From NCBI GenBank assembly GCA_033439265.1, contig JAVTVX010000017.1:8330001-8394000 (forward strand): DNA of 64,000 bases. Direction: 5' to 3'. Positions 1-12,296 of the stretch are shown one piece after another. The first letter of the stretch is position 1. Each line of letters opens with the position of its first letter. Both the position numbers and the translations under genes were made by a program. This stretch comes from Dillenia suffruticosa. Its lineage: Eukaryota; Streptophyta; Magnoliopsida; Dilleniales; Dilleniaceae. The notes beneath the pieces were generated by a model. The model had not been told where the DNA came from and searched no databases. It saw nothing but the letters and a program-made list of their open reading frames with translations.

Positions 1-480
1 GTATGTTTAAAAAAAAGTGTAGTTCTGTGGTTTTGTGGTTAGATATATTCAAAAAAAAAAGTAGAACTGATACAAAAAAAAGGGGTTTTGTGATACCGTT
101 AAAAAAAATTATGTACAAAAAAAAAGTAGTTTTGTAATTAAGTACGTTAAAAAAAAATGTAGTTCTGCAACAAAAAAAAGTAGTTATGTAATGCCATTAA
201 AAAAAAGAAAATAGTTCTGCTAAAAAAATTTGTTCAAAAGTACTTTTACTAAAAGAACCATATGGTTCTATACAGTACAAAATGGCATGGTTCTGCACCA
301 CGCAGAACCATGTGGTTCTGCCTGGTGTAGAACAACATGGTTCTGCATTGTTCTGCTAAAAAAATAGTTTTAGTAAAAAAAAAAGTAGTTCAGAATAGTT
401 CTGCTAAAAGAATCATGTGATTCTGCAGTGTGCAGAACTACATTGTCCTTATAAAAAAAAATAGTTTTGCTAAAACACAA
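1..480. repeat. A-tract and hairpin minisatellite block
   Basis: Runs of seven to ten A alternate with short AGTTCTG or TGGTTCTGC motifs. From about 232 the pattern becomes paired arms (GGTTCTGC ... GCAGAACC) with variable loops. Positions 232-480 are clearly related to 5195-5440, including the shared start AAAAGTACTTTTACTAAAAG. Confidence 0.7.
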
Positions 481-600
481 AATAGTTCCATAGTTAGGTT
501 TGTTAAACAGTGCAGAATATGATATTTAGATAAAATATTAAGATATTATAATATTTAATATTATAATAATAAAAATATTAAATAAAATGTATTTGGAAAT

Positions 601-835
601 ATTTTTATACTAAAAAAACACATAGTTTTGTTTATCAGAACTACAGCAGAACAATATTGTTCTTAGAATCACATGGTTCTGTTGAGTAGCAGAACTATAT
701 GATTCTGCTGAGCAGCAGATTTACATCGTTCTGCTGCATAGCAGAACAGTGTCATTCTACTTGATAGAACTATGCATAACTACATAGCAGAACTACATAG
801 TTTTGTTATGCAGAATTCCATAACTCTGTATACTA
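601..835. repeat. Hairpin minisatellite block
   Basis: Repeated TTCTGCTG...CAGCAGAA and AACTACATAG motifs, each a short imperfect palindrome. It has the same GTTCTGC/GCAGAAC core as the other blocks but a different spacer sequence. Confidence 0.6.
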
Positions 836-859
836 CCGTATTTCTAGATATTTTTAATA

Positions 860-1535
860 CAATTTCAAAAACTTTACAAAATTTAGCCCCTAAAAAAAAA
901 TTTATCGACAAAAGCATTACAAGTATTTTAGATATTTTTAATACAATCATAAAATTTTTTAATCACGTTATTATTATTTTTTTGGATAGTATTATAATAA
1001 TTTGCTTTTAATTTTTTTAATCATAGATATTTTCAAAATTTTTAACTTGATATTTCTATAATTTTAAATAAATATTATTTTATCAAAATCACAATGAATG
1101 AAGTCATCAGAGAAAAACTAAAAAAAAAATCACTTTCAAGTATGAAGTCACACCTGCGTCGATGAAGCTCTATATTTTGATCGAAAAAACATTCATAGTC
1201 ATTGTTCTTTTTCCTTTCTGGATTACGTGAAAAAGAAAATAGATTATCTTTTTTTCTTTAACTAAACCACATTATTATGAAAAATTACAAATTCAACTTT
1301 AAAATGGTAATATAATTTTATTAATTATTAATTTTTCTTAATTTTATAAAAATTTCAAATATGGTGACGATCGGTATTTTTATTTTGATGTTGTGAAAAA
1401 TTTTTGGTGCATATATAAAAATACTTTGATTTAATTTTATGATATTCGAAAAATTGGAATTTTAAAAATAATAAGAAAATTATATTTTACTGATATTTTT
1501 ATATTAAAAAAATACAGGTACTAGAATTGACAGAA
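860..1535 (+). repeat. Body unit of the array, partial copy
   Basis: It contains the AAAATTTAGCCCCTAAAAA anchor, then a region matching 4617-5140, 8810-9290 and 9990-10480, including GAAGTCACACCTGCGTCGAT and ATGGTGACGATCGGT. It is offset by about 3.6 kb from the copy starting near 4617. No reading frame spans it. Confidence 0.65.
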
Positions 1536-1756
1536 TTATCTGTGAAATACAGAACCACGAGGGTAGTTTTGCGAAATGCATAACTATCCAAGTCGTTTTG
1601 CGAGGTGCAGAACCAACATAGTAGTTATGCGAAATGCAGAACCACCAGGATGGTTCTGCGAAGTGTAGAACTACCCATGTAATTCTGCGAAATGCAGAAC
1701 TACCCATGTAGTTCTGCTCATTTACCAAGATAGTTCTGCCAAGTGCAGAACTACCG
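1536..1756. repeat. Hairpin minisatellite, about 29-bp period
   Basis: About seven successive diverged repeats, each with a left arm like GTAGTTCTGC, a short loop like GAAAT or GAAGT, and a right arm like GCAGAACTAC, joined by spacers such as CCAT. Apparent ORFs across it on the minus strand are translations of the repeat. Confidence 0.75.
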
Positions 1757-2932
1757 AAATAATTTAATATTCAACTTAATATTTTATAAATTTTTTATTT
1801 TAATATAATATTACAAGTAATAAACAATTTGGATATATATAAAAAATATATAATATTTAATATATAAATTATTAAATACTAATTTTTAATATTACAAATT
1901 AATATTAATACTAAAAAAGTATTAAATTTGTAAGAATAAAATATTTAAAATATGTAATATTTTATTTTAAAACTTGAAGTATTAATATTTAATATATTAA
2001 AATATTAAAGTTAAAATTTATATATTAAAAAGTTTTACGATTTGTAAAATTTAAAAAATTCTTATCAGTCGACCTCGATGAGCTACCATTCAGAAACTTC
2101 ACAAAATTTAACCCCTTAAAAAAAAATTCATCGAAGAAGGCATTACAAATATTTTAGATATTTTTAATACAATCACAAATATTTTAGATATTTGAAAAAA
2201 AATAAATGATCTATGATAAATTTTTCGTACTATTATAATAATGTAAAAAATATAATTATAAAAATATTAATTACAAAGGTGGAAATTTTTTAATATTAAA
2301 AAATTTTATTTCTTTGGACCATGTGTTGTTCGTATAATAATGATTTTATTATAAATTTTTCTGATTACAGCAAAAATACGAAAAATATTATTTTTTTTAT
2401 TATATACGAGTGTTGCTGACAAAAATTTGGTGGTTTTTCGGTGCAGAACTATCGAAATTCTGCATTGTATAGAACTACTTATTGGTTCTGCATAGTGCGG
2501 AACTACTAATGCTTTCCATCGTCGACCTTCGTTTGGGCATCTATACAAAACAAAAACAAATGTTTTCATGTGCTTTAAAAATAATAATAGTAATTTGGAA
2601 GATTAAAAAACTTTATTGAATTAAAATTTTCATTTGTTTTTTATAAACAAATCATTTAAAATTAATTACACCAGCATGTCTTATTTAAAAGAAGAAAAAA
2701 AGTTTTTTTTTTGACAACATTTCGGATTTAAAAAAAAAATTAATACTTGTAAAAAAAAGCATGCAATTTCATCAGCAAAAGCATGTGGTTTTGCTTAGCA
2801 GAACTACAGCAGAACAATATTGTTTTTAGAATAACATGGTTCTGTTGCGAGGTGTAGAACCAACATAGTAGTTCTGTGAAGTGCAGAACTACCCATGTAG
2901 TTCTGCTCATTCTGCCAAGTGCAGAACTAGCG
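1757..2932 (+). repeat. 1176-bp tandem unit, copy 1
   Basis: Followed directly by a near-identical second copy. It contains the shared array anchors, then a segment not found in the other units (about 2200-2760, with GGACCATGTGTTGTTCGTAT) and a terminal hairpin minisatellite. The 87-codon minus-strand frame at 2306-2569 is present in both copies, but there is no sign that it is a gene. Confidence 0.8.
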
Positions 2933-4108
2933 AAATAATTTAATATTCAACTTAATATTTTATAAATTTTTTAATTTTAATATAATATTACAAGTAATAA
3001 ACAATTTGGATATATATAAAAATATTTAATATTTAATATATAAATTATTAAATACTAATTTTTAATATTACAGATTAATATTAATACTAAAAAAAGTATT
3101 AAATTTGTAAGAATAAAATATTTAAAATATGTAATATTTTATTTTAAAACTTGAAGTATTAATATTTAATATATTAAAATATTAAAGCTAAAATTTATAT
3201 ATTAAAAAGTTTTACGATTTGTAAAATTTAAAAAATTCTTATCAGTCGATCTCGGTGAGCTACCATTCAGAAACTTCACAAAATTTAACCCCTTAAAAAA
3301 AATTACATCGAAGAAGGCATTACAAATATTTTAGATATTTGAAAAAAAATAAATAATCTATGATAAATTTTTCATACTATTATAATAATGTAAAAAATAT
3401 AATTATAAAAATATTAATTACAAAGGTGGAAATTTTTTAATATTAAAAAATTTTATTTCTTTGGACCATGTGTTGTTCGTATAATAATGATTTTATTATA
3501 AATTTTTCTGATTACAGCAAAAATACGAAAAATATTATTTTTTTTATTATATACGAGTGTTGCTGACAAAAGTTTGGTGGTTTTGCGGTGCAGAACTATC
3601 GTAATTCTGCATTGTATAGAACTACTTATTGGTTCTGCATAGTGCGGAACTACCAATGCTTTCGATCGTCGACCTTCATTTGGGCATCTAAACAAAACAA
3701 AAACAAATGTTTTCATGTGTTTTAAAAATAATAATAATAATTTGGAAGATTAAAAAACTTTATTGAATTAAAATTTTCATTTGTTATTTATAAACAAATC
3801 ATTTAAAATTAATTACACCAACATGTCTTATTTAAAAGAAGAAAAAAATTTTTTTTTTGATAGCATTTCGGATTTAAAAAAAAAAATTAATGCTTGTCAA
3901 AGAAAGCATGCAATTTCATAAGCAAAAGCATGTGGTTTTGTTTAGCAGAATTACAGCAGAACAATATTGTTTTTAGAATCATATGGTTCTGTTGCGAGGT
4001 GGAGAACCAACATAGTAGTTCTGCGAAGTGCAAAACTACCCATGTAGTTCTGCGAAGTGCAGAACTACCCATGTAGTTCTGCTCATTCTGCCAAGTGCAG
4101 AACTGGCT
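2933..4108 (+). repeat. 1176-bp tandem unit, copy 2
   Basis: Near-identical to 1757-2932. The copy lacks about 29 bp of a duplicated AT-rich stretch near 3320 but carries one extra 29-bp hairpin minisatellite unit near its end, so the overall length is unchanged. The high identity means this duplication is much younger than the rest of the array. Confidence 0.8.
4015..4086. repeat. Best-preserved 29-bp hairpin minisatellite
   Basis: Repeats start at 4015, 4044 and 4073, a 29-bp step. The copy at 4044-4068 is a perfect inverted repeat: arm GTAGTTCTGC at 4044-4053, loop GAAGT, arm GCAGAACTAC at 4059-4068. A four-base CCAT spacer separates units. Confidence 0.85.
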
Positions 4109-5140
4109 AAATAATTTAATATTCAACTTAATATTTTATAAATTTTTTAATTTTAATATAATATTACAAGTAATAAACAATTTGGATATATATAAAAAAT
4201 AGATAATATTTAATATATAAATTATTAAATACTAATCTTTAATATTACATATTAATATTAATACTAAAAAAAGTATTAAATTTGTAAGAATAAAATATTT
4301 AAAATATGTAATATTTTATTTTAAAACTTGAAGTATTAATATTTAATATATTAAAATATTAAAGCTAAAATTTATATATTAAAAAGTTTTACGATTTGTA
4401 AAATTTAAAAAATTCTTATCAGTCGACCTCGGTGAGCTACCATTCAGAAACTTCACAAAATTTAACCCCTTAAAAAAAATTTCATCGAAGAAGACATTAC
4501 AAATATTTTAGATATTTTTAATAGAATCACAAATATTTTAGATATTTGAAAAAATGATAAATTTTTCATACTATTATAATAATAATAGATATTTTCTTTT
4601 AATAAATATGCTTTTAATTTTTTTAATCATAGATATTTTCAAAATTTTTAACTTGATATTTCTATAATCTTAAATAAATATTATTTTATCAAAATCACAA
4701 TTAATGAAGTTATCAGAGAAAAACTAAAAAAAAGATCACCATCAAGTATGAAGTCACACATGCGTCGATGAAGCTGTATATTTTGGTCGAAGAAACATTC
4801 ATAGTCATTGTTCTTTTTCCTTTCTAGATTGCGTGAAAAAGAAAATAGATTATCTTTTTTTCTTTAACTAAACCACATTATTATGAAAAATTACAAATTC
4901 AACTTCAAAATGGTAATATAATTTTATTAATTATGAATTTTTTTTAATTTTAAAAAAATTTCAAGTATGGTGACGATCGGTATTTTTATTTTCATATTGT
5001 GAAAAATTTTTGGTGCATATATAAAAATACTTTGATTTAATTTTATGATATTCGAAAAATTGGAATTTTAAAAATAATAAGAAAATTTTATTTTACTGAT
5101 ATTTTTAGATTAAAAAAATACAGGTACTAAAATTGACAGA
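4109..5140 (+). repeat. Body unit of the array
   Basis: Starts with the TAATTTAATATTCAA anchor. It continues through GAGCTACCATTCAGAAAC and then the long segment shared with 1015-1535, including GAAGTCACACATGCGTCGAT and ATGGTGACGATCGGT. It is the most complete single copy of the unit in the left half of the array. No coding frame is recognised. Confidence 0.65.
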
Positions 5141-5615
5141 ATTATCTGCGAAGTGCAGAACCACGAGGGTAGTTCTGCGAAATGCATAACTATCCAAAAG
5201 TACTTTTACTAAAAGAACCATGTGGTTCTGCACATTACAAAACGGTATGGTTTTGCACCACGTAGAACTTTGTGATTCTGCCCGGTGCAGAACAACATGA
5301 TTCTGCGTCACGCAGAATTGCATTGTTATGCTAAAAAAAAGAAGTTCTGTTAAAAAGTAGTTCAGAATAGTTCTGCACCATGCAGAGCTACATTGTTTTT
5401 CTAAAAAAAAGTGGTTTTGCCAAAAAAATTATAGTTATGTAGTTAGGTGTGTTAAAAAAAATAAAGTAGTTCTGCTAAAAAAAATAATTATGTTATACTG
5501 TTTAAAAAAAAAAAGCAGTCTGCTAAAAAAAAGGGGTTCAGTGGTTAGATATGTTAAAAAAAAAGTAATTCTGCTACAAAAAAAAAGTAGTTCTGTATTA
5601 CCATTAAAAAAATCT
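5141..5615. repeat. Hairpin minisatellite and A-tract block
   Basis: Palindromes on the GTTCTGC/GCAGAAC theme are followed by A-tracts alternating with AGTTCTGCT. It is related to 1-480. It includes a perfect hairpin at 5300-5318 (ATTCTGCG, loop TCA, CGCAGAAT) whose outer pair differs from the usual one on both arms. Confidence 0.7.
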
Positions 5616-5989
5616 TTTAAAATATTTTTATATTAAAATATTCATAATCGAAATAATTTTACGATTATATTAAAAATACTAAAAATATGCGATTTTTTTT
5701 TTGCATATATAAAAGTACTTTAATTTAATATTATGATATTAGAAAAACTATAATTTTAAAAATACTAACTAAAAAATAATTTACAAACTTTTTTTATTGA
5801 AAAAATATTTCTGCATTGATGTTTTGCACATGCAGAACTGCATAGTTCTACGCGTATAATACAGAATTATATAGTTCTGTATAGTGTGTCTCATATTCAA
5901 AACTGAGTACAATCACTTTTTGCAATAACAAAATATTGCACTTCTTGGAACAAAAAAATATTGCACTTTTTGGAAAAAAAAAATTACAC
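5616..5989. repeat. AT-rich array sequence
   Basis: Short pieces of the array body (AAAATATTTTTATATTAAAAT-like) and a few weak hairpin motifs near 5830-5885. A segment ending in TTTTTGCAATAACAAAATAT is related to one near 7735. No gene is seen. Confidence 0.5.
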
Positions 5990-6560
5990 GGTATGCATCT
6001 GTGCCAGCAAATTTCAAATTTGCCAAACTAAAAAATTTTTATATTTTCTTGAGCACTGAATGATCCTTAAATGCTTGCGTTCCAGATTCAATCTTATAGT
6101 GTTCAATCTCAAATCTTTATGTTTTTAGTTCTTGAGAATATTTAATTTGTGCAACTAATATTTTTTTATATTTTTCTTTTCAATCTATAGTTGGCCTTCT
6201 TCTCCAACTTTGTCTCAAGATCCATCTCTAATTTTCTCTTTCATGTAATTGCTTTTTGATTTAACAAGGAGATAATAGGATAGGGTCTGTCCCTGAGCCA
6301 TAAATCGCTTCTGGAAATGATACAGACGTACTCATTGCTATTAGCAGAGATCTTGTGCAGAACTATCAAAGATGTGTGGAGCTCATGCAAAGCCATCAAA
6401 GTCTATTGTTTGTTATATGGCATGTGCCCAGTAATCCAACTTGCGAAGTGCCATTTACTTGGCTTCAATTGCAAGCACGTTGTTGTGCGTCAAAACCTCC
6501 ATCAATTACAAAGTTTAGGCAAATATAGTAAAAATGTGTCATAAGTAATAAAAAGGTTAT
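5990..6560. other. Non-repeat island inside the array
   Basis: Base composition becomes less extreme and the array anchors and hairpins are absent. A 75-codon frame (6317-6544, plus) is open but matches nothing I recognise and has no clear splice or start context. It may be host sequence captured by the element, or the original insertion site between two array halves. Confidence 0.35.
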
Positions 6561-7289
6561 TATTAATTGCATATTGAACGGAAATATTAAATGAAAATAA
6601 AGAGAATTTTGTCAAATTTTTAAAGTTGTGACTTTGTTTGGTACACAAAACTGCCGAACATAATAACAAAATAATAAAAAAAATTCAATTAATAATTAGA
6701 AATTTATTGGAAGAATTACATCTCTAAAATATCAAAATCTTTATGGGATAGAGAGACGGTTGTTTATAAAATTACAAAAAAAAAAGATTTAATAAATGTC
6801 ATTTTAGAAATTATAATTCATTAAATTTAAGAAAAAAATTATACACACAGAACTAATATAATACGTTTTGATAATTCCATAGTTCGAAACACAAAATTAA
6901 CTGTGATTCGTATAACTAGCATGATCCCATAGTACTACGTAGTGAGCTTTTCTTTTTTTTTTTTTCCTTTTGTATAAAAATATATTTAGAATATTTTGTC
7001 TTTTATGATATGATAAAACTATTTTTATGAAAAAAAAAAGATTCCATCAAATGGAACAGTGTTTTGTATTTTTATATTTTTTTCTGTTATCAAATATTAA
7101 TATGTGTGCCATAGGCATAGCGCAGGACTTTTATTTTTTCTGGTCAAAGTGATCTATAAAGATAAAAAAATATTATTATAAGAGTGGCATGTTAAAAATA
7201 TTATCAACATACATTTTAACTATTAATTTATTAATTTACTTTACATGTTAGATTGTGTTGGATTGAAAAATAAAAAAAAATTGAAAGTG
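6561..7289. other. AT-rich stretch without recognised features
   Basis: Low-complexity A/T runs. I see no ORF of interest, no hairpin minisatellite and no clear copy of the array unit. Confidence 0.4.
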
Positions 7290-7735
7290 GTGAAAAGTTC
7301 TGCACTGCAGAACTAAGTTCTACATATTGTGCAATACAAAACTCAAAATATTATAATTTAATCCCTCTAAAAAAATAATTCATCGACGAAGATATTATAA
7401 AAATTTTTGATATTTTTTATAATTTATCCTCTCAGAACATTCATTTTTTTTATATTTTAGATTTTACACATATATTAATATTATGCAGAGATTTTTTTAT
7501 TTTAATTTAGGATATTTAGATCGAATTTAAACAAATGAGAATGAAAAAAAAAAAACAATAGACAGTGCACTGCAGAATTAAGTTGTGCACTACAGAAGCA
7601 CAAAGTTCTGCGGCTTTGCAGTCATGCAGAACTAAGTTCTGCAATGCAGAAGTTCATTCTGCATGAGCAGAACTTCATTGTTCTGTGCGTATAGTGCAGA
7701 GCAATCAAAATACATCTCATTTTCGAATCCGAATG
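7290..7735. repeat. Hairpin minisatellite, variant loops
   Basis: It contains GTTCTGC, loop ACT, GCAGAAC at 7297-7313. Between about 7560 and 7700 there are several more GCAGAACTAAGTTCTGC-type palindromes, in which right and left arms alternate head to head. The arms match the other blocks; loops and spacers do not. Confidence 0.65.
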
Positions 7736-8095
7736 CAATCATTTTTTGCATTAAAAAAACATTGTATTTTTTTCAAGAAAATTTTTTTTACATTTTTTTC
7801 AACTTAAATTATTGAATATTATAATTACAAATTAATGTTTATATTTTTTAAATTTTATAAAGATATTAATATTATAATGATATGTTTTTCATTTTAATTT
7901 AATATATTTAATGTTAAATGAATATTTAAATATTAAAAAAATGTGTATGGTAGAATTACAATTTATAAAAATATTAAGTTAAAAGATATTTGAAAATATT
8001 TTAATATGTAAAATTTTCATATTTAAAATAATTTTATGGTTATATTAAAAATACTTAAAATATCGAAAAAAATTTTGCATATATAAAAATATCGT

Positions 8096-9505
8096 CGACG
8101 AAGGTATTACAAATATTTTAGATATTTTTAATTCAATTATAAAATTTTTAGATATTTACAGATATTTATAAATTAAAAAAATAAAGACACTAAAATTGAC
8201 AGAACTATCAACGAAGTGCAGAATATGAATGTAGTTTTGCGAAATGCAGAACCACAAGAATGGTTTTGCAAAGTGCAGAACCGCCAAGGTGGTTCTGCAC
8301 AACTACCAAAATAGTTCCGCCAAGTGCATAACTACAAAAATAATTTAATATTCAATTTAATATTTTATAAAATTTTTAATTTTGATTTTGTATTACAAGT
8401 AATCAACAATTTGAATATATATAAAAAATATTTAATATTTAATATTTACAAATTAGTATTAGTACTAAAAAATATTAATATTATGAGAATTAAATATTTA
8501 AAATATATAATATTTTATTTTAAAATATGAAGTATTAATATTTAATATATTAAAATATTAATGCTAAAATTTATATATTAAAAAGTTTTACAGTTAACAA
8601 TATTTTAAAAATTTTTATTATACGATATTGGTGAGTTGCCGTTCAAAAATTTTAAAAAATTTAGCCCCTCAAAAAACAAAATTTCATCAAAGAAAACATT
8701 ATAAATATTTTTAATATTTTTAATACAATCATAAAATTTTTTAATCAAATTATTTTTTTTTGCATACTATTATAGTATGATGCATTTAAGTTTTCTAATA
8801 AAAAATAATTTAAAATTTTGTAACTTGATATTTCTATAATGTTAAATAAATATTATTTTATCAAAATCATAATATATGAAATCACTAAAGAAAAATTAAA
8901 AAAAAAGAATCACCATTAAGTATGAAGTCACCTTGCATCAATGGAGCTGTATATTTTGGTCAACAAAACATTCACACTCATTGTTCTTCTTCCCATCTAG
9001 ATTGCCTGGAATAGAAAATAGATTTTTTTTTTAAAATTAAACCATATTATTACGAAAAAAGTACAAATTTAGCTTCAAAATGGTAATATAAATATATTAA
9101 TCATGAATTTTTTTTAAATTTTCAAAAAATTTCAAGTATGGTGACGATCGGTTTTTTTTTATTTTAATATTATGCAAAATTTTTAGTGCATATATAAAAA
9201 TATTTCGATTTAAACTTATGATATTAGAAAATTTATAATTTTAAAAATAATAAGAAAAAACTATTTTACAGATATTTTCAGATTAAAAAAATATAGTAAC
9301 AATAATTAACAGAACCACCAGCAAAATATAGAACTACCAAAATAGTTATACGAAATACAGAACTATTTAGGAAATTCTACCAAGTGCAGAAGAACCGACA
9401 GGGTGGTTCTGCGAAGTGCAGAACAACCCATGTAGCTTTGCGAAGTGCAAAACTACCAAAGCAGTTCAGTACAACTACCAAGGTAATTCTACAAAGTGCA
9501 GAACT
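8096..9505 (+). repeat. Body unit plus minisatellite
   Basis: A hairpin block at about 8210-8335 is followed by the TAATTTAATATTCAA anchor at 8338, the CCATTCAGAAAC-like segment near 8635, GTATGAAGTCACCTTGCATC near 8917, ATGGTGACGATCGGT near 9138, and a second hairpin block at about 9310-9505. It is more diverged from the left-hand copies than they are from each other. Confidence 0.6.
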
Positions 9506-10625
9506 ACCAAGGTAATTTAATATTTTATAAAATTTTTAATTTTGATTTAATATTTCAAGTAATCAACAATTTGAATGTATATAAAAAATATTTAATATTT
9601 AATATATAAATTAATGAATACTAATTTTTAATATTACAAATTAGTATCCATACAAAAAAAATATTAATGTTGTATGAATTAAATATTTAAAAATATGTAA
9701 TATTTTATTTTAAAACTTGATATATTAATATTTAATATAATAAAATATTTATGCTAAAATTTATATATTAAAAGGTTTTACGATTAGCAAAATTTTAAAT
9801 ATTCTTATTATATGATCTCGAAGAGTTGTCATTCAAAAGTTTTATAAAATTTAGCCCCTAAAAAAAATTTGTGAACGAACACATTACAAATATTTTAGAT
9901 ATTTTTACTACAATCATAAAATTTTTTAATCAAATTATTATTTAATTTGCATATTATTATAATATGAAGCTTTAAATTTTTTTTTATCAAAAATATTTTC
10001 AAATTTTTTTACTTGATATTTCTATAATCCTAAATAAATATTATTCTATTAAAATTACAATGTATGAAATCACTAAAAAAAAAACAAAAAAAAAAAAAAA
10101 CCTACCATCAAGTATGAAGTCACATTTACGTTGATGAAGCTGTATACTTTGGTTGACGAAACATTCACACTCATTGTTGTTCTTCCCATCTGGATTGCAT
10201 AAAAAAGAAAATAGATTTTCTTTTTTTTTTAACTAAACCACACTACTATGAAAAAGTACAAATTCAATTTCAAAATAATAATTTAAATATATTAATTTTT
10301 ATTTTTTTTTTATTTTCAAAAAATTTCAAGTATCGTGACGATCGGTATTTTTATTTTAATATTATGCAAAATTTTTAGTGTATGTATAAAAATATTTTCA
10401 TTTAATCTCATGATATTAGAAAAATTAAAATTTTAAAAATACAAAAAAAATTATTTTAGAGATATTTTAAGACTGAAAAAATACAGATACTAAAATTGAC
10501 AGAACTATCTCACCACGATGGTTCTGTGAAGTGCAGAACAACCCATGTATTTCTTCAAAGTACAGAATCACCTGATGGTTCTGCACAAGTACCAAGATAG
10601 TTCTGTCAAGTGCAAAACTATCAAG
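9506..10625 (+). repeat. Body unit plus minisatellite
   Basis: Same order of anchors as 8096-9505, about 1.1-1.2 kb downstream: GTATGAAGTCACATTTACGT near 10110 and CGTGACGATCGGT near 10335, ending in a short hairpin block (about 10510-10625). Confidence 0.6.
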
Positions 10626-11084
10626 GTAATGTAATATTCAATTTAATATTTTATAATATTTTTAATTTTGATTTAGTATTATAAGTAATCAACGATTTGA
10701 ATATATATAAAAAATATTTAATATCTAATATATAAATTATTAAATACTAATTTTTAATATTATAAATTAGTATTAATACTAAAACAATATTAATGTTGTA
10801 TGAATCAAATATTTAAAATATGTAATATTTTATTTTAAAACTTGATGTTTTAATATTTAATATATTAAAATATTAATGCTAAAATTTATATATTAAAAGG
10901 TTTTACAATTAGCAAAATGGAAAAAATTCATATTATTTGATCTTCGTGGGTTATCATTCAGAAACTTTATAAAATTTAGTCCCTCATAAAAAAAAATTCG
11001 TCAATGAACGCATTACAAATATTTTAGATATTTTAAATACAATCATAAAATTTTTTAATCAGATTATTATTTAATCAGAACTAC
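10626..11084 (+). repeat. Short body unit
   Basis: Only the first part of the unit is present (the two leftmost anchors) before the next copy begins near 11085. No coding potential is seen. Confidence 0.55.
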
Positions 11085-11556
11085 CATGGTAATTTAGTAT
11101 TCAATTTAATATTTTATATAATTTTTAATTTTGATTTAATATTACAAATAATCAACAATTTGAATATATACAAAAAATATTTTATATTTAATATATAAAT
11201 TATGAAATACTAATTTTTAATATTACAAATTAGTATTAATACTAAAAAATATTAATATTATAAGAATTAAATATTTACAATATGTAATATTTTATTTTAA
11301 AACCTGAAGTATTAATATTTAATATATTAAAATATTAATACTAAAATTTATATTTTAAAAGGTTTTATAATTACTAAAATTTAAAAAATTCTTATCATAT
11401 AATATTGGTGGGTTGCCATTCAGAAGTTTTATAAAATTTAGCGTCTCAGTTTGCAGCCAAAATCAAAATTAAAATTAATGCGAATTTTACTAAACCACAC
11501 CAGACAACTCCCCTCAATTTGTAGTCAAAATCAAAACATTATACCGCGCAGTCATT
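11006..11556 (+). repeat. Diverged copy of the Helitron-like 3' end region
   Basis: Matches 14124-14665 at an offset of about 3.12 kb, including ATGCGAATTTTACTAAACCA near 11478 and CCTCAATTTGTAGTCAAAAT near 11513. The match stops inside the terminal hairpin (TATACCGCGCAG near 11540), so this copy has lost its own terminus. Confidence 0.65.
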
Positions 11557-12019
11557 CAATAATTTAATTTAAGTGAGTTTATAAATATTTTTATCTAATT
11601 TAAAATTATATAAGAATAAAACTTTTAATTTAATTATTTAGATATTTATTTAATATTAAATTTGTTATGTATTAAATATATTATAGTAAAATGGAAAAAA
11701 ATATTTGTATAATGTTATATTTAAATATATGTTTTATTTGGAAGAGTAAAGGTAGTTCTGCAAATTGCAGAGCTATTTTGCTTTTTTGGACATAAATAAT
11801 ATTTAATTTAGGGTTTAATATCTACGTTTATTATCTCATGTTTTGAAACACATGAACAGTCAAAATACTATGATATTATAATGCTATAAAAATTATAATT
11901 ATAAAATATTAAATAAAAAAATATTGGAAAGTATCTTTATATTAAAAAAATATTTTTTTCAAATGTTAGGTGATGTGTTGTTAATATAAATGTAGAGCTA
12001 TAAGTGCACATGCAATTAT
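11557..12019. other. AT-rich stretch, nothing recognised
   Basis: A/T-rich sequence with no open frame of note. One isolated hairpin-like pair lies near 11755 (GTTCTGCAAATTGCAGAGC). Confidence 0.4.
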
Positions 12020-12200
12020 ACAAAACTACCGAAATTGGACTTAATATAGCGCAGAACCACAAAATGCAGAACGAGGTGGTTCTGCGCAGTGCATAACCAC
12101 ATCGTTCTGCACTGGACAAAACCATGTGGTTCTGTGACAGTGCAGAACCATGGTTCTGCCCAATGCAGAACGATATGGTTCTACGCTACGTAGAATTTAT
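12020..12200. repeat. Hairpin minisatellite block
   Basis: Several GGTTCTGC...GCAGAACC palindromes. The last, at 12179-12195, is TTCTACG, loop CTA, CGTAGAA. Relative to the common arms, both sides have changed together so that pairing is kept. Confidence 0.7.
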
Positions 12201-12296
12201 ATCATTTTTTTCAAATCTTTATTTTTATTTTTAGATTAAAAAATTTTATGATTATATTAAAAATATCAAAAATATTTGAAATAAATGATATTTAAA

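Noticed and set aside
1504-1728. Repetitive minus-strand ORFs here and at 3887-4126 and 5105-5323 resembling a tryptophan-rich repeat protein
   Set aside because: They are translations of the 29-bp hairpin minisatellite and break when the unit number changes.
2306-2569. An 87-codon minus-strand frame kept in two copies (also 3453-3716)
   Set aside because: It is kept because the whole 1176-bp unit was recently duplicated. Its middle is a translation of the hairpin repeat, and composition is not protein-like.
1536-4086. CRISPR-like appearance of 29-bp palindromic repeats
   Set aside because: Spacers are only about four bases and not unique, there are no cas genes, and the sequence is a plant genome.
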